The position numbers were made by a program, and so were the translations under genes. From Rhodanobacter sp. ANJX3 (GTDB lineage: Bacteria; Pseudomonadota; Gammaproteobacteria; Xanthomonadales; Rhodanobacteraceae): DNA of 64,000 nucleotides. Shown piece by piece: positions 28,346 to 40,353 of the stretch; the first letter of the stretch is position 1, and each line of letters starts with the position of its first letter. Location of the stretch: NCBI RefSeq assembly GCF_014200755.1, contig NZ_JACHCM010000005.1, forward strand, positions 1-64,000, in the 5' to 3' direction. The notes beneath the pieces were generated by a model. The model ran no database searches. It had not been told where the DNA came from and saw nothing but the letters and a program-made list of their open reading frames with translations.

Positions 28346-29476
28346 TCAGTCAAACAGCACGACCTGACGTATCGCTTCACCGCGCTTGAGCCGATCGAAA
28401 CCGACATTGATGTCGTCGAGCTTCAGCCGGTGCGACAGCAGCCGATCGACCGGCAGTCGGCCGTGGCGATACAGCGCGACATAGCGCGGGATGTCGCGAC
28501 TGGGCACGGCCGAGCCCATGTAGGAACCTTTGATGGTGCGCTCTTCGGCGGTGAGGCTCACCGCGGGAATGCTCAACATCTGCTGCGGCCCCGGCAAGCC
28601 GACCGTGACGGTACTGCCCCCACGCCGGGTCGCCGCGTAGGCCTGTGCCAGCACCTTTTCGTTGCCGACCGATTCGATCACGTGCATGGCGCCGCCGCGC
28701 GTGTGCTCGCGGATGGCCGTCACCGCATCTTCGCGGCTTGCGTCGATGGTCAGATCCGCACCCAGCTCGCGCGCCAGCGCCAGCTTTTCGGGCACGGTGT
28801 CCACCGCTATCAGCGGGTACGCCGACGCCGCCCGCGCACCGAGCAGGGCCGCGAGACCGACGCCGCCGAGGCCGAAGATCGCCACGCTTTCACCGGGCGC
28901 CACGCGCGCCGTGTTGATCACCGCGCCCACGCCGGTCATCACCGCGCAGCCGAACAAGGCGGCGATTTCAGGCGGCAGATCGCGGTCGATACGCACGGCC
29001 GAATGCGCCGACGTGACGGTGTACTCGGCAAAGCCCGATACGCCCAGATGGTGCTGCAGCGGCGCATCGTCCGCGTCGTGCCAGCGCATGCCGCCGCCGA
29101 GCAGGCGGCCTCCCGCATTCGCCTGTGCGCCCGGTTCGCACAGCGCCGGCCGGCCTGCGGCGCACGGCTCGCAGTGGCCACACATCGGCACGAACGAAAA
29201 CACCACGCGGTCGCCCACCGCGAAACCGTCGACACCCGCACCCAGCTGGACAATCTCACCAGTCGCCTCGTGTCCCAGCACCATCGGCATCGGCCGCGGG
29301 CGCGAGCCGTCGATGACCGATAGATCGGAGTGACACAGGCCCGCTGCAAGTACCCGCACCAGCAGTTCGCCGCGGCCCGGCGGCGCCAGTTCGATGGTCT
29401 CGATGGCAAGCGGCTTCGATTGCGCGTAAGGCGCGGGCAAACCCATTTCGCGCAGCACCGCAGCGCGCACCTTCAT
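28346..29476 (-). CDS. Zinc-dependent alcohol dehydrogenase
   Basis: A 376-residue medium-chain dehydrogenase. Catalytic zinc ligands appear in GLCHSDLS (Cys) and GHEATGE (His) and in FGCAVMTG; the structural zinc loop [15 protein letters not shown] has its four cysteines. The nucleotide fold is [10 protein letters not shown]. The class resembles glutathione-type and long-chain alcohol dehydrogenases; the substrate is unknown. ATG at 29476 overlaps the stop of the thioesterase gene (ATGA). It is the last gene of the minus-strand arm of the beta-oxidation island, which suggests it feeds an alcohol or hydroxyacid into that pathway. Confidence 0.88.
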   Translation of the reverse strand: MKVRAAVLREMGLPAPYAQSKPLAIETIELAPPGRGELLVRVLAAGLCHSDLSVIDGSRPRPMPMVLGHEATGEIVQLGAGVDGFAVGDRVVFSFVPMCGHCEPCAAGRPALCEPGAQANAGGRLLGGGMRWHDADDAPLQHHLGVSGFAEYTVTSAHSAVRIDRDLPPEIAALFGCAVMTGVGAVINTARVAPGESVAIFGLGGVGLAALLGARAASAYPLIAVDTVPEKLALARELGADLTIDASREDAVTAIREHTRGGAMHVIESVGNEKVLAQAYAATRRGGSTVTVGLPGPQQMLSIPAVSLTAEERTIKGSYMGSAVPSRDIPRYVALYRHGRLPVDRLLSHRLKLDDINVGFDRLKRGEAIRQVVLFD

Positions 29477-29898
29477 GGCGTCGTCCTCAGCTTTTCCAAC
29501 GCGGCGCGCATGGGTGCCGGCAACGGCGTAGGACGCCGATGGGCGCGATCGACGAACACGTGCACGAACCAGCCTTCCGCCGCCGGCGTGTCGCTGCCGG
29601 GACGGAACAGGCCGATGCCGTAGCGCACGCTGGAGTTGCCCAGATGCTCGACGCGCAGCCCGGCGTCGATGGTCTCCGGAAAGGCCAGCTCGCCGAGAAA
29701 CTTGCAGTGCGATTCGGCGCATACGCCGATCACGCCGCCGGCGTGGATATCCAGCCCGCCTTCGAGAATCAGATACGTGTTGATGACCGTATCGAAATAG
29801 CTGTAGTACTCGACGTTGTTGACGTGGCCGTAGATGTCGTTGTCCTTCCAGCGCGTGGGCACCGGAAGGAAATGGCGGTAATTGTCGCATTGGCTCAT
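29473..29898 (-). CDS. Acyl-CoA thioesterase (4HBT hotdog family)
   Basis: The 141-residue protein has the single hotdog fold of YbgC/4-hydroxybenzoyl-CoA thioesterases. The signature [21 protein letters not shown] (residues about 16-36) holds the catalytic Asp and the HVNN motif. It would hydrolyse acyl-CoA esters, perhaps as an overflow valve for the neighbouring acyl-CoA pathway. It is coupled to the alcohol dehydrogenase gene downstream and lies 47 bp after the ligase gene. Confidence 0.87.
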   Translation of the reverse strand: MSQCDNYRHFLPVPTRWKDNDIYGHVNNVEYYSYFDTVINTYLILEGGLDIHAGGVIGVCAESHCKFLGELAFPETIDAGLRVEHLGNSSVRYGIGLFRPGSDTPAAEGWFVHVFVDRAHRRPTPLPAPMRAALEKLRTTP

Positions 29899-29945
29899 CG
29901 GACGTCCAGACGGCTATTCGAAAACATCAGTGTATTGGCAACGCA

Positions 29946-31604
29946 TCAATGGGCAGCTGCGTGCGCACGAGCGTTTTCCTGCTCCTGCAGCGCACGCCAC
30001 TGCACCTTGCCGGTGGCGGTCTTGGGCAGGCTGTCGACGAATTCGATCGCATGCGGCACCTTGTATGCGGCCATATGCTCGCGCGCCCAGGCGATGATGT
30101 GTTCGGCGTCGGCCTGCACGCCGGAACGCGGCACCACCAGCGCTTTGACGCTCTCGCCGCGATGCGCGTCGTGATAGCCGATCACGCAGGCTTCCTGCAC
30201 CGCCGGATGGCCGTACAGCAGCGCCTCCACTTCGGCCGGCCAGACCTTGTAGCCCGACGCATTGATCATGCGCTTGACCCGATCGACCATGAAAAAGTAG
30301 CCCTGCTCGTCCTCATAGGCCAGATCTCCCGTGCGCAGGTAGCGCACGCCATCCACTTCGACAAAGGCGGCCGCCGTGGCCGCGGGATTGTTCCAGTAGC
30401 CGGTCAGCACCTGCGGCCCGTTGACGATGACCTCTCCCGCGTCGCCCAGCGGCACGCGCTCCAGCGTCACCGGATCGACGATGATCGCGCGCGTGTTGCA
30501 GATCGGCAGGCCGAGACACTGCGCCTTCGGCGCCTGCGGCGGGTTGATATGCGTGGGCGCCATGGTTTCGGACATGCCGTAGCCTTCGATATACGGAATG
30601 CCCCACAGCGATTCGATCCGTTCGGCGACCGCCTTGGGCATTGCCGCGCCGCCGCCCGACAGCACCGATAGCGAGGCCAGCTCCTCGCCGCGCAGATCCG
30701 GCTGGTTGAGAAAATCCATCAGCATCGTCGGGATCGCCGTCCACGAGGTGACCTTGTAGCGCGCGATCAGCTGCGCGGCGCAGCGCTTGTCCCAGCGCGT
30801 CATGATCACCATCGTCCCGCCCAGCCAGATCGGCGAGTTCATGCCGTTCTGCATGCCGGTCACGTGGAACATCGGCAGACAGGCCAGGGCGATGCCATCC
30901 TTCGCCATGCGCACCCATTCGACCGCGCAGACGGCGGTATGCATCACGCTGGCGTGCGTATGCGTGCAGCCCTTCGGCTCGCCGGTAGTGCCCGAGGTGT
31001 AGGGAATCACAGCGTAGTCGCTCGCGCCCGCGCTGTGCGCGGAAGGCTTTAGTTGCGCTGCCAGCGCGTCGCTCCATGCGAGCGCGCCATCGATCGGCGC
31101 GCGCGGCGCCGAAACGGCCTCGGGCACCGGCAGATCGGTTGGCGTAGTGAGGTAGTCGGAATACGTCGCCGCGATCGCATGCTGCACGATACCGCCGCTG
31201 ATCAGCGGCGTGACGTTGGCGGCCAGCGCCTGGTCGAACACGATCACGGTCGAGCCGCTGTCCTTGATGATGTGCTTCAGCTCGTCGTGCAGGTTCATCG
31301 GGTTGATCGGCACCACCACCGCGTCGGCGCGCAGAATCGCGTAGTACGCAATGACGAACTGCGGGCTGTTCTGCGCGTACAGCGCCACGCGATCGCCCTT
31401 GGCCACGCCACAACGCTGCTGCAGAAAACCCGCCAGCGCATCGACCTGCCGCTTGAGTTCGCGGTAGCTGATCACGCTGTCGTAGTAGATGATCGCCGGG
31501 CGCTCGGGATAGCGCGCGGCGGCGACCTCAAGGTTGAAATAGAGCGATGTCTGCGGCACGACGAGGTCGTGCGGCAAACCGGGTGGCCAGGAACTGAAAT
31601 TCAT
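29946..31604 (-). CDS. AMP-dependent acyl-CoA ligase
   Basis: A 552-residue adenylate-forming enzyme that activates a carboxylic acid to its CoA thioester. Motifs: P-loop YTSGTTGEPKG, GYGMSET, YLRTGDLAY, the hinge region DRVKRMINASGYKVWPAEVE and the catalytic lysine in PKTATGKVQ. The length and neighbours resemble PimA, the dicarboxylate/fatty acyl-CoA ligase of the pim operon, more than E. coli FadD; the substrate is inferred only. GGAG lies 10 bases before the ATG. It follows the IclR-type gene by 40 bp. Confidence 0.88.
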   Translation of the reverse strand: MNFSSWPPGLPHDLVVPQTSLYFNLEVAAARYPERPAIIYYDSVISYRELKRQVDALAGFLQQRCGVAKGDRVALYAQNSPQFVIAYYAILRADAVVVPINPMNLHDELKHIIKDSGSTVIVFDQALAANVTPLISGGIVQHAIAATYSDYLTTPTDLPVPEAVSAPRAPIDGALAWSDALAAQLKPSAHSAGASDYAVIPYTSGTTGEPKGCTHTHASVMHTAVCAVEWVRMAKDGIALACLPMFHVTGMQNGMNSPIWLGGTMVIMTRWDKRCAAQLIARYKVTSWTAIPTMLMDFLNQPDLRGEELASLSVLSGGGAAMPKAVAERIESLWGIPYIEGYGMSETMAPTHINPPQAPKAQCLGLPICNTRAIIVDPVTLERVPLGDAGEVIVNGPQVLTGYWNNPAATAAAFVEVDGVRYLRTGDLAYEDEQGYFFMVDRVKRMINASGYKVWPAEVEALLYGHPAVQEACVIGYHDAHRGESVKALVVPRSGVQADAEHIIAWAREHMAAYKVPHAIEFVDSLPKTATGKVQWRALQEQENARAHAAAH

Positions 31605-31644
31605 AGCGGTGAATCTCCAGTACAGCAGCGGGTGGTGAGCGTGC

Positions 31645-32460
31645 TTAAAAGTGGCCTTCGGTCGCTTCGTAAACGGTATTGCGCAGCGCCAGCAGGCGCG
31701 GTCCGAAATCGTGGATGAGTTTTTCGCGCGTCATCGTGGACAGCCGGCCGCTGCAGTTGAACGCCAGCACGCGCGTGCGATCGGCCGATACCATCGGCAC
31801 GCCGATGGCGAACACGTCGGGGTTCCAGTCGCCCAGCGAAAAGCAGAAGCCGAAGTTTTCGACATCGTGGCGTGCGCGCACCAGCCCGGCGCGAATGTTC
31901 GGCCAGGCCGCCGGATCGCATTCGCGCTCCAGCTCCAGCAGTTTTTTCTCGAAGACCTCCAACGGCCGCGCGGCCAGATCGGCACGGCCCAGCGCGGTCG
32001 TTCCGTGCGGCACGTGCGAGCCGGTTTCCAATTTCATTTCGAACGTGCGATCGCCCTGGCATACCTCAAGCACCAGCATGCGCAATCCGTCTGCCGCGCC
32101 CAGCATGACCGCCGACTGGGTGTAGTCGGCCAACTCGCGCAGCAGCGGACGCGCCACGCTCAGCACATCGTTGCCCTTGACGAAGGCGTGGCCCAGCGCC
32201 AGCACACCGGTGCCGAGCGCGTATTTTTCCTCACGCGCCGAATAGCTGAGATAGCCCAGCGCTGAAAGGGTGAACGTGAGCCGCGACACCGTCGGCTTGG
32301 GCAGGCCGGTGCGCTGGGCGATGTCCCGATTGCCGAGATAGCGCTCCCCGCGCTCGAAGCAGCGCAGGATCGCGAACGCCCGCGACACCGCGCTGACGAA
32401 CTGGGGGTGGCTGGCATCGACCGAGCGAAAGGCGTCGATATTGCGTTTGGGATTGCCCAT
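31645..32460 (-). CDS. IclR family transcriptional regulator
   Basis: The 271-residue regulator has an N-terminal winged helix (SAVSRAFAILRCFE, then DIAQRTGLPKPTVSRLTFTL near residue 48-67) and the C-terminal IclR effector-binding domain. Such proteins sense small acids or their CoA esters and often control adjacent catabolic operons. ATG at 32460 (MGNPKRN) is favoured because GGAG sits 6 bases upstream; longer starts up to 32523 are open. It heads the ligase-thioesterase-dehydrogenase arm and is divergent from the fad-like operon, so it probably controls both. Confidence 0.9.
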   Translation of the reverse strand: MGNPKRNIDAFRSVDASHPQFVSAVSRAFAILRCFERGERYLGNRDIAQRTGLPKPTVSRLTFTLSALGYLSYSAREEKYALGTGVLALGHAFVKGNDVLSVARPLLRELADYTQSAVMLGAADGLRMLVLEVCQGDRTFEMKLETGSHVPHGTTALGRADLAARPLEVFEKKLLELERECDPAAWPNIRAGLVRARHDVENFGFCFSLGDWNPDVFAIGVPMVSADRTRVLAFNCSGRLSTMTREKLIHDFGPRLLALRNTVYEATEGHF

Positions 32461-32543
32461 CCATGACTCCGCGAAAGCTCGACTCGGCAGCATCTGATCC
32501 ATCGCCCACCACAGCGTTGACACTCAGAGACTGCAAAATTTAC

Positions 32544-32561
32544 TTTCGTATGATGAAACTT
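32544..32561 (+). promoter_or_regulatory. Putative IclR operator, copy 1
   Basis: The 18-bp TTTCGTATGATGAAACTT contains inverted TTTC/GAAA half-sites and the ATGAAAC half-site typical of IclR-family (KdgR-like) operators. A related 18-mer occurs at 32724. The copy is immediately upstream of the iclR-type gene. Confidence 0.4.
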
Positions 32562-32723
32562 AAACAGCCTGATCGAGCCGTAGCGTAGGCCTCGCCGGCT
32601 TGCCGGCGCAAGTCTTGGAAGGTGAAGAAAATTCCTGCTGCAGCGCGACAAATTAAGATTCCGTGACGCGCTTGCGTTCGCTTTCTAGCGCCGATAGCAT
32701 CGGTCCGCCTACCCAAAATATTG

Positions 32724-32741
32724 TTTCATACAGCAGAACTT
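32724..32741 (+). promoter_or_regulatory. Putative IclR operator, copy 2
   Basis: TTTCATACAGCAGAACTT matches copy 1 in 12 of 18 positions, sharing the TTTC start and the AACTT end, and lies 180 bp from it towards the fad-like operon. With the preceding G it contains GTTTCAT, the complement of the half-site in copy 1. Confidence 0.38.
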
Positions 32742-32800
32742 ACAGCGCCGCTCGCTGTTGTTTCGGCCCGGCGAGTGGGCCCGCTATTCGAAGCCCACAT

Positions 32801-32812
32801 ACCTACGTAGGT
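32801..32812. promoter_or_regulatory. Perfect 12-bp palindrome upstream of the fad-like operon
   Basis: ACCTACGTAGGT is perfectly self-complementary and lies 67 bp before the start of the fused hydratase/dehydrogenase gene. It has no loop and no U-tract, so a protein-binding site is more likely than a terminator. The rest of the 418-bp region (32461-32878) shows no gene. Confidence 0.35.
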
Positions 32813-32878
32813 GCGCGTTGATCCACTCGACGCGCGGGCGAAATCTCACCTCATCGTCGACAGCTCAGGAATTCCCGT

Positions 32879-34978
32879 ATGTCCGTCACCACAGCGATCC
32901 ACGACACCGTCGCGGTCATCACCTTCAGCAACCCGCCGGTCAACGGCCTCGGCCTGACCATTCGCCGCGGCCTGATCGATGCGCTCGACGCGGCGCTGGA
33001 GAATGAGGCGGTCAAGGCCATCGTCCTCACCGGCGGCCCCAGCTATTTTTCCGGCGGCGCCGACATCCGCGAGTTCAACACGCCGCAGATGATGATGGAG
33101 CCCTCGCTGCACAGCGTGATCGACGCCTACGAGGCCAGCCCCAAGCCGGTCATCGTCGCGATCAACGGCACCGCTCTGGGCGGTGGCCTGGAGCTGTCGC
33201 TGGGTGTGAACTACCGCGTGGCCTCGGCCGATGCGCTGGTCGGCCTGCCGGAAGTGAAAATCGGCCTGCTGCCGGGCGCGGGCGGCACGCAGCGCCTGCC
33301 GCGGGCGGCGGGTCTGGAAAACGCGCTCAACATGATCGTGTCCGGTACGCCGGTGCCGGCGAAGAAGCTGGCCGATACGCGCCTGTTCGATCGCATCACC
33401 GACGGCGACGCGCAGGACGCCGCCATCGCGCTGGCGCACGAAGTGGTGGCCGCGGGCAAGCCGCTGCCGCACGTGCGCGACTGGGAAATCGATCACCCCA
33501 ACGCCGAGGGATTCCTCGGCTTCTCGCGCACCGCCATTGCTGCGGCGTCCGGTCCCTACCCCGCGCCGCTGCGCTGCCTCGAAGCGATCGAGGCGGCGGT
33601 GCTCAAGCCGTTCGACGAGGGCATGAAGGTCGAGCGCGCGGGCTTTATGGCGCTGATGGAAACCACCGAATCCAAGGCGCTGCGCCACGCGTTTTTCGCC
33701 GAGCGCGCCGCCAGCAAGATCGCCGACGTCGGCAGCGACGTGAAGCCGCGCGAGATCAAGCGCGTCGGCATCATCGGTGCCGGCACCATGGGCGGCGGCA
33801 TCGCGATGAATTTCCTCAACGCCGGCATCCCGGTGACGATTCTTGAGGTGAAGCAGGAGTTCCTCGACCGCGGTCTGGCCACCATCCGCAAGAATTACGA
33901 CAACAGCGCCAAGAAGGGCCGTATGACCGCCGAGCAGGTGGAGCAGCGCATGGGCCTGCTGACGCCGACGCTGCAGTATGCCGACCTCGGCGAGGCCGAC
34001 ATGATCATCGAGGCGGTGTTCGAGGAGTACGACGCCAAGAAGGCGGTGTTCGAGCAGCTCGACAAGGTGGCCAAGCCCGGCGCGATTCTCGCCAGCAATA
34101 CCTCCACCCTCGACGTCGACCGCATCGCCCACTTCACTTCACGGCCGCAGGACGTGCTGGGCACGCACTTCTTCAGCCCCGCCAACGTGATGAAGCTGCT
34201 CGAGGTCGTACGCGGCAAGGACACCGCCAAAGACGTGCTGGCCACGGTGATGGCGCTGGCCAAAAAAATCAAAAAGACCGCCGTGGTCTCGGGCGTCTGC
34301 GACGGCTTTATCGGCAACCGCATGATCGAGCAGTACAGCCGCCAGGCCGGCTTTCTGCTGGACGAAGGCGCGACGCCGCAGCAGGTCGACAAGGCGATCG
34401 AAAAAATCGGTTTCGCGATGGGCCCGTTCCGCATGGGCGATCTGGCCGGCAACGACATCGGCTCGGCGATCCGCAAGCGGCGCTATCAGGAAAAGCCGGA
34501 CATGACCTATTCGAAAACCGCCGACCTGCTGTGCGAGCTGGGCCGCTTCGGCCAGAAAACCGGCGCCGGCTGGTACGACTACAAGGCAGGCGACCGCACC
34601 GCGCATCCGTCGGCCGAGGTCGACGCGCTGATCGTCAAGCACTCGGCCGACATCGGCGTCACGCGGCGCAAGATCGAGGACAAGGAAATCGTCGAGCGGC
34701 TGATCTATTCGCTGGTCAACGAGGGCGCGCACATTCTCGAAGAAGGCATCGCCGCCAAGGCCTCGGACATCGACGTCGTGTACCTGGCCGGCTACGGCTT
34801 TCCGGTGTGGCGCGGCGGCCCGATGTTTTATGCCGATACCGTCGGCCTGAAAAATGTCGTGGCGGCGATGAACCGCTACGCCAAAGGCTATCAGGGCGAC
34901 GCGTGGAAGCCCGCGCCCCTCCTCCAGCAACTGGCCGACGCCGGCCAGTCCTTCAACACATCGGCGAAGCCCGCATGA
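32879..34978 (+). CDS. Fused enoyl-CoA hydratase/3-hydroxyacyl-CoA dehydrogenase
   Basis: A 699-residue bifunctional beta-oxidation enzyme. The N-terminal crotonase domain (1-200) shows the oxyanion loop GGADIREF near 59 and GGGLELSLG near 101 and [14 protein letters not shown] with the catalytic glutamates. The dehydrogenase domain begins at about 295: [22 protein letters not shown], and [17 protein letters not shown] with the catalytic histidine. It lacks the long N-terminal linker of E. coli FadB and resembles FadJ/PimF-type proteins. AGGA is 8 bases upstream of ATG 32879. It opens an operon; its stop overlaps the thiolase start (ATGA). Confidence 0.93.
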   Translation: MSVTTAIHDTVAVITFSNPPVNGLGLTIRRGLIDALDAALENEAVKAIVLTGGPSYFSGGADIREFNTPQMMMEPSLHSVIDAYEASPKPVIVAINGTALGGGLELSLGVNYRVASADALVGLPEVKIGLLPGAGGTQRLPRAAGLENALNMIVSGTPVPAKKLADTRLFDRITDGDAQDAAIALAHEVVAAGKPLPHVRDWEIDHPNAEGFLGFSRTAIAAASGPYPAPLRCLEAIEAAVLKPFDEGMKVERAGFMALMETTESKALRHAFFAERAASKIADVGSDVKPREIKRVGIIGAGTMGGGIAMNFLNAGIPVTILEVKQEFLDRGLATIRKNYDNSAKKGRMTAEQVEQRMGLLTPTLQYADLGEADMIIEAVFEEYDAKKAVFEQLDKVAKPGAILASNTSTLDVDRIAHFTSRPQDVLGTHFFSPANVMKLLEVVRGKDTAKDVLATVMALAKKIKKTAVVSGVCDGFIGNRMIEQYSRQAGFLLDEGATPQQVDKAIEKIGFAMGPFRMGDLAGNDIGSAIRKRRYQEKPDMTYSKTADLLCELGRFGQKTGAGWYDYKAGDRTAHPSAEVDALIVKHSADIGVTRRKIEDKEIVERLIYSLVNEGAHILEEGIAAKASDIDVVYLAGYGFPVWRGGPMFYADTVGLKNVVAAMNRYAKGYQGDAWKPAPLLQQLADAGQSFNTSAKPA

Positions 34979-36159
34979 AAGAAGCACTCATCGTTTCCAC
35001 CGCACGCACCGCGCTGGCCAAAAGCTGGAAGGGCGCACTCAACATGACCCACGGTGCGACCATGGGTGGCCACGTGGTCGCGCACGCGGTCGAACGCGCC
35101 GACGTGGAGCCCGGCGCCATCGAAGATGTGCTTATCGGCTGCGCGTACCCCGAAGGCGCCGACGGCGGCAATATCGCGCGGCAGATCGCGCTGCGTGCCG
35201 GCCTGCCGGTGAGCGTGCCCGGTGCCACCATCAACCGCTTCTGCTCGTCCGGCCTGCAGTCCATCGCGATGGCCGCGCAGCGCGTCATCGCCGGCGAAGG
35301 CGACGTGTTTGTGGCCGGCGGTGTGGAAAGCATTTCCTGCGTGCAGAACGTCGCCAACACGCACATGTTTACCGAAGGCTGGCTGCGCGAAAACAAGCCG
35401 GAAATCTACTGGCCGATGCTGCGCACCGCCGAGACCGTAGCCAAGCGCTACGACATCTCGCGCGAGCGCCAGGACCGCTACGGCGCGCAGAGCCAGCAGC
35501 GCGCCGCCGCCTCGCAGGCCGCCGGACGCTTCAACGAAGAGATCGTGCCGATCACCGTATTGGCCGGCGTGGCCGACAAGGCCACCGGCCGGCTGTTCAC
35601 GCGCGAGGTCACCCTGCTCGCCGACGAAGGCATTCGTCCAGACACCACGTATGAAGGCGTATCGACGATTCGACCGGCCATTCCCGGCGGCGTGATTTCC
35701 GCCGGCAACGCCAGCCAGTTTTCCGACGGCGCATCGGCCGCGGTGATTGCCGACGCGGATTACGCGGCCAAGCACGGAATGAAGCCGCTGGGCATTTTCC
35801 GCGGCTTTGCGGTAGCCGGCTGCGAGCCCGACGAAATGGGCTTCGGGCCGGTGTTCGCCGTGCCCAAGCTGCTCAAGCGCGCCGGCCTCACCGTCGACGA
35901 CATCGATCTGTGGGAGCTCAACGAAGCCTTCGCCGTGCAGGTGCTGTACTGCATGGACAAGCTCGGCATCGATCCGGAAAAGCTCAACGTCAACGGCGGC
36001 GCCATCGCGGTTGGCCATCCGTACGGCGTCAGCGGCGCGCGACTGGTCGGCCACGCGCTGATCGAAGGCCGCCGGCGCGGCGCGAAATACGTGGTCGCCA
36101 CCATGTGCATCGGCGGCGGCCAGGGCGCTGCCGGCCTGTTCGAGGTGTTGCCGGCGTGA
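34975..36159 (+). CDS. Acetyl-CoA acyltransferase (3-ketoacyl-CoA thiolase)
   Basis: The 394-residue thiolase cleaves 3-ketoacyl-CoA to acetyl-CoA and a shortened acyl-CoA. The nucleophilic cysteine is in [10 protein letters not shown] (near residue 86), followed by [25 protein letters not shown] (His) and the second cysteine in [14 protein letters not shown] at 34975 overlaps the preceding stop, and its own stop overlaps the next start as GTGA, so the three genes are tightly coupled. Confidence 0.94.
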   Translation: MKEALIVSTARTALAKSWKGALNMTHGATMGGHVVAHAVERADVEPGAIEDVLIGCAYPEGADGGNIARQIALRAGLPVSVPGATINRFCSSGLQSIAMAAQRVIAGEGDVFVAGGVESISCVQNVANTHMFTEGWLRENKPEIYWPMLRTAETVAKRYDISRERQDRYGAQSQQRAAASQAAGRFNEEIVPITVLAGVADKATGRLFTREVTLLADEGIRPDTTYEGVSTIRPAIPGGVISAGNASQFSDGASAAVIADADYAAKHGMKPLGIFRGFAVAGCEPDEMGFGPVFAVPKLLKRAGLTVDDIDLWELNEAFAVQVLYCMDKLGIDPEKLNVNGGAIAVGHPYGVSGARLVGHALIEGRRRGAKYVVATMCIGGGQGAAGLFEVLPA

Positions 36160-37973
36160 GCAACGAGCTGCTGATGTCGCGGCGCGATCTGGAGTTCCAG
36201 CTGTACGAATGGCTCGACGTCGTTACGCTGACAAAGGCGAGCCGCTACGCCGATCACGGCCGTGAAACCTACGACGCCGTGCTCGACGCCTGCGAACGTC
36301 TGGCCAATGAAAAGTTTGCGCCGCACTATCAGAAGGCCGACCGCATTGAGCCGCAGTTCGACGGCGAGCGCGTCACCCTCATCGACGAGATCGGCCCGGC
36401 GCTGCAGGCGTTTGCCGAAGCGGGTTTGCCTGCGGCCACGCAGGACTACGAGCGCGGCGGCATGCAGCTGCCCACGGTGATCGAGAAAGCCGCCTGGTCG
36501 TATCTGTGCGCGGCCAATATCTCGACCACCGCGTATCCGCTACTGTCGCTGGCCAACGCCCGCCTGCTGCTGCATCACGGCAACGCGGCGCAGATCGCCG
36601 CGTTCGCCGAGCCGCAGCTGCGCGGCGAGTGGTTCGGCACCATGTGCCTGTCCGAGCCGCAGGCCGGCTCATCGCTGGCCGACGTTGCCACGCGCGCGCA
36701 GTACGAGGGCGAATCGCCGTTCGGCCCGCAGTATCGCGTCAGCGGCAACAAGATGTGGATCTCCGGCGGCGATCACGAGCTCGGCGGCAATATCGTGCAT
36801 CTGGTGCTGGCGCGCACGGTCGATACGGACGGCCAGAGCATTCCCGGCGTCAAAGGGCTGTCGCTGCTGCTGGTGCCCAAATATCTGGTCAACGAAGACG
36901 GTTCGCTCGGCGAGCGCAACGACGTGCGCCTGGCCGGCATCAACCACAAGATGGGCTATCGCGGCATCGTCAACACGCTACTGAATTTCGGCGAAGGCAC
37001 CACGTATAAACCGGGCGGCAAGGCCGGCGCGGTCGGTTACCTGGTGGGCCCGCTGCACGGCGGCCTGGCCTGCATGTTCCACATGATGAACGAGGCGCGC
37101 ATCGGCATCGGCCTGGGCGCCACCGCGCTGGGCTACACCGCATATCTGCATTCGCTCGACTACGCGCGCCATCGTCCGCAGGGCCGCACGCTCGGCTCAC
37201 GCAGCAGCAAGCAGCAGCCGATCATCGAACACGCCGACGTGCGCCGCATGCTGCTGGCGCAGAAATCGTACGCCGAAGGCGCGCTCGGCCTGAACCTGTA
37301 TTGCGCGCTGCTGGTCGATCAGGCGCGCGTCACCGCCGACCAAAGCGAACGCGCCGCGCTGGAACAGCTGCTCGAGCTGCTCACGCCGATCGCCAAGAGC
37401 TGGCCGTCGCAGTGGTGCCTGGCGGGCAACGATTTAGCCATCCAGATCCACGGCGGCTACGGCTACACGCGCGAGTACAAGGTCGAGCAGTTCTATCGCG
37501 ACAACCGCCTCAACCCGATCCACGAAGGTACCCACGGCATCCAGGCGCTGGACCTGCTCGGGCGCAAGGTCACGATGAACGACGGCGCCGCGCTGGCACA
37601 ATTCAGCGCCCGCGTCGCCGCCACGATCGACGCGGCGCGAAAGCTCGCCGGGTTGGCGCCGCATGCCGACGCCCTGCACGCCCAGCTGCAGCGGCTGCAG
37701 CAGGTCACGCGCACGCTGTGGTCCGCCGGCGATCCGCTGCTGACGCTGGCCAACGCCAGCGTGTATCTGGAAGCTTTCGGCCATATCGTGATCGCCTGGA
37801 TCTGGCTGCAGCAGGCTGCGGCCGCGCACGGCAAGGACAGCGATTTCCATCACGGCAAGCGGCAGGCCGCGCAGTATTTCTTTGCGTGGGAGTTGCCCAA
37901 GGTCAGCGCGCAACTCGATCTGCTCGCCTCACTCGACCGCAGCACGCTGGACATGCGCGACAGCTGGTTCTGA
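36156..37973 (+). CDS. Long acyl-CoA dehydrogenase (about 600 residues, DmdC-like)
   Basis: A 605-residue FAD-dependent acyl-CoA dehydrogenase of the longer class with a C-terminal four-helix extension after about residue 470, like DmdC and PA0508-type enzymes. FAD-binding motifs [14 protein letters not shown] and WISGGDHEL are clear, and [17 protein letters not shown] carries the catalytic glutamate of this class. The start is GTG at 36156, overlapping the thiolase stop; ATG at 36174 is an alternative. Substrate unknown; the operon suggests medium- or long-chain acyl-CoA. Confidence 0.9.
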   Translation: MSNELLMSRRDLEFQLYEWLDVVTLTKASRYADHGRETYDAVLDACERLANEKFAPHYQKADRIEPQFDGERVTLIDEIGPALQAFAEAGLPAATQDYERGGMQLPTVIEKAAWSYLCAANISTTAYPLLSLANARLLLHHGNAAQIAAFAEPQLRGEWFGTMCLSEPQAGSSLADVATRAQYEGESPFGPQYRVSGNKMWISGGDHELGGNIVHLVLARTVDTDGQSIPGVKGLSLLLVPKYLVNEDGSLGERNDVRLAGINHKMGYRGIVNTLLNFGEGTTYKPGGKAGAVGYLVGPLHGGLACMFHMMNEARIGIGLGATALGYTAYLHSLDYARHRPQGRTLGSRSSKQQPIIEHADVRRMLLAQKSYAEGALGLNLYCALLVDQARVTADQSERAALEQLLELLTPIAKSWPSQWCLAGNDLAIQIHGGYGYTREYKVEQFYRDNRLNPIHEGTHGIQALDLLGRKVTMNDGAALAQFSARVAATIDAARKLAGLAPHADALHAQLQRLQQVTRTLWSAGDPLLTLANASVYLEAFGHIVIAWIWLQQAAAAHGKDSDFHHGKRQAAQYFFAWELPKVSAQLDLLASLDRSTLDMRDSWF

Positions 37974-38019
37974 CGCGCCTTTTTTCAACACGATCCAACA
38001 CAGTTGCCACGGAGCCTTC

Positions 38020-39195
<1,176 letters not shown>

Positions 39196-39200
39196 CCAGC

Positions 39201-40310
39201 ATGGATTTTTCATTCAACGACGAGCAGCAGATGCTGCTGGAAACCACCCGCCGCCTGATCGCGAAGGACTACAGCTTCGCGCACCGCATGAAGATTCGCG
39301 AGGGCGCCGACGGCTGGTCGCGCGATACCTGGTCGCAGCTGGCCGATCTGGGCCTGTTGGCGCTGACCATCCCGGAAGACGACGGCGGCATCGGTGCCGG
39401 CGCGATCGGCGCGATGCTGGTCTCCAACGCGGTCGGCGAAGGCCTGCTGCTCGAACCGTTTCACGCCAGCGCCATCGTCGCCACCCAGGCTATCGTGCAG
39501 CTCGCCAGTGCGCAGCAGCGCGAGCGCTGGCTGCCCGCGCTCGCCGGCGGCGAAACCATCGCCGTGCTCGCGCATGACGACGCGAGCAAAGGCCTCGGCG
39601 TCGAAGCCACACCGGAAGGCGACGGCTGGACGCTGAGCGGGCACAAGCCGGCCGTGTACCACGCCGACATCGCCGACCTGTTGCTAGTCTCCGCGCGCAT
39701 CAAGGGCAGCGACGAAGTCGCGCTGTTCGCGCTGCCCGCCGACATGCAAGGCCTCACACGCCACGGCTACCGCACCGTCGACGATCAGCGCGCGGCCCAT
39801 CTCGAACTCAAGCATGCTTCTGCCGGTGCCGACACGCGGCTCGGCGGCGATGCCACGACCGGCCTGCAGCTCGTCATCGATTTTGGCCTGGCCGCGCTCT
39901 GCGCCGAAGCCGTCGGCGCGCTCGACCGCATCCTCGCCGCCACCATCGACTACAGCCGCTCGCGCAACCAGTTCGGCGTACCCATCGGCAGCTTCCAGGC
40001 CCTGCAGCACCGGATGGCCGACATGCTGATGTACGCCGAACAGGCGCGCTCGATGTCCTACCTCGCCACCTCGCGCTGCACCGATGCCGACGCCAACGTG
40101 CGACGCGCCGCGCTATCGGCCGCCAAGGTTTCCATCGGCCAGGCCGCACGCTTCGTCGGCCAGCAAGCCGTGCAGATCCACGGTGGCATGGGCATGACGG
40201 ACGAGCTTGATGTCAGTCATTACTTTAAGAGGCTGACGGCGTTTGAGTTGCGCGGGGGTACGACGGATGCGCATTTGCGGGGGTTGGCGCGGGGGTTGGT
40301 GAGAAAATAG
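39201..40310 (+). CDS. Acyl-CoA dehydrogenase, small-subunit (PimD) type
   Basis: A 369-residue acyl-CoA dehydrogenase-like protein starting 5 bases after the large subunit. It has the N-terminal helical domain (FSFNDEQQMLLETTRRL) and the C-terminal FAD-binding helix with QIHGGMGMTDELDVSHYFKR, but neither catalytic-glutamate position is filled, so alone it is probably inactive. A complex with the preceding subunit is likely. The last 30 codons use AGG, TTG, GGG and AGA, unlike the rest of the gene, and mark the edge of the accessory islet. Confidence 0.88.
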   Translation: MDFSFNDEQQMLLETTRRLIAKDYSFAHRMKIREGADGWSRDTWSQLADLGLLALTIPEDDGGIGAGAIGAMLVSNAVGEGLLLEPFHASAIVATQAIVQLASAQQRERWLPALAGGETIAVLAHDDASKGLGVEATPEGDGWTLSGHKPAVYHADIADLLLVSARIKGSDEVALFALPADMQGLTRHGYRTVDDQRAAHLELKHASAGADTRLGGDATTGLQLVIDFGLAALCAEAVGALDRILAATIDYSRSRNQFGVPIGSFQALQHRMADMLMYAEQARSMSYLATSRCTDADANVRRAALSAAKVSIGQAARFVGQQAVQIHGGMGMTDELDVSHYFKRLTAFELRGGTTDAHLRGLARGLVRK

Positions 40311-40353
40311 ATAAAGCTGTACAACTGTCGACTCCCCCACATTGAGAAGCCCC

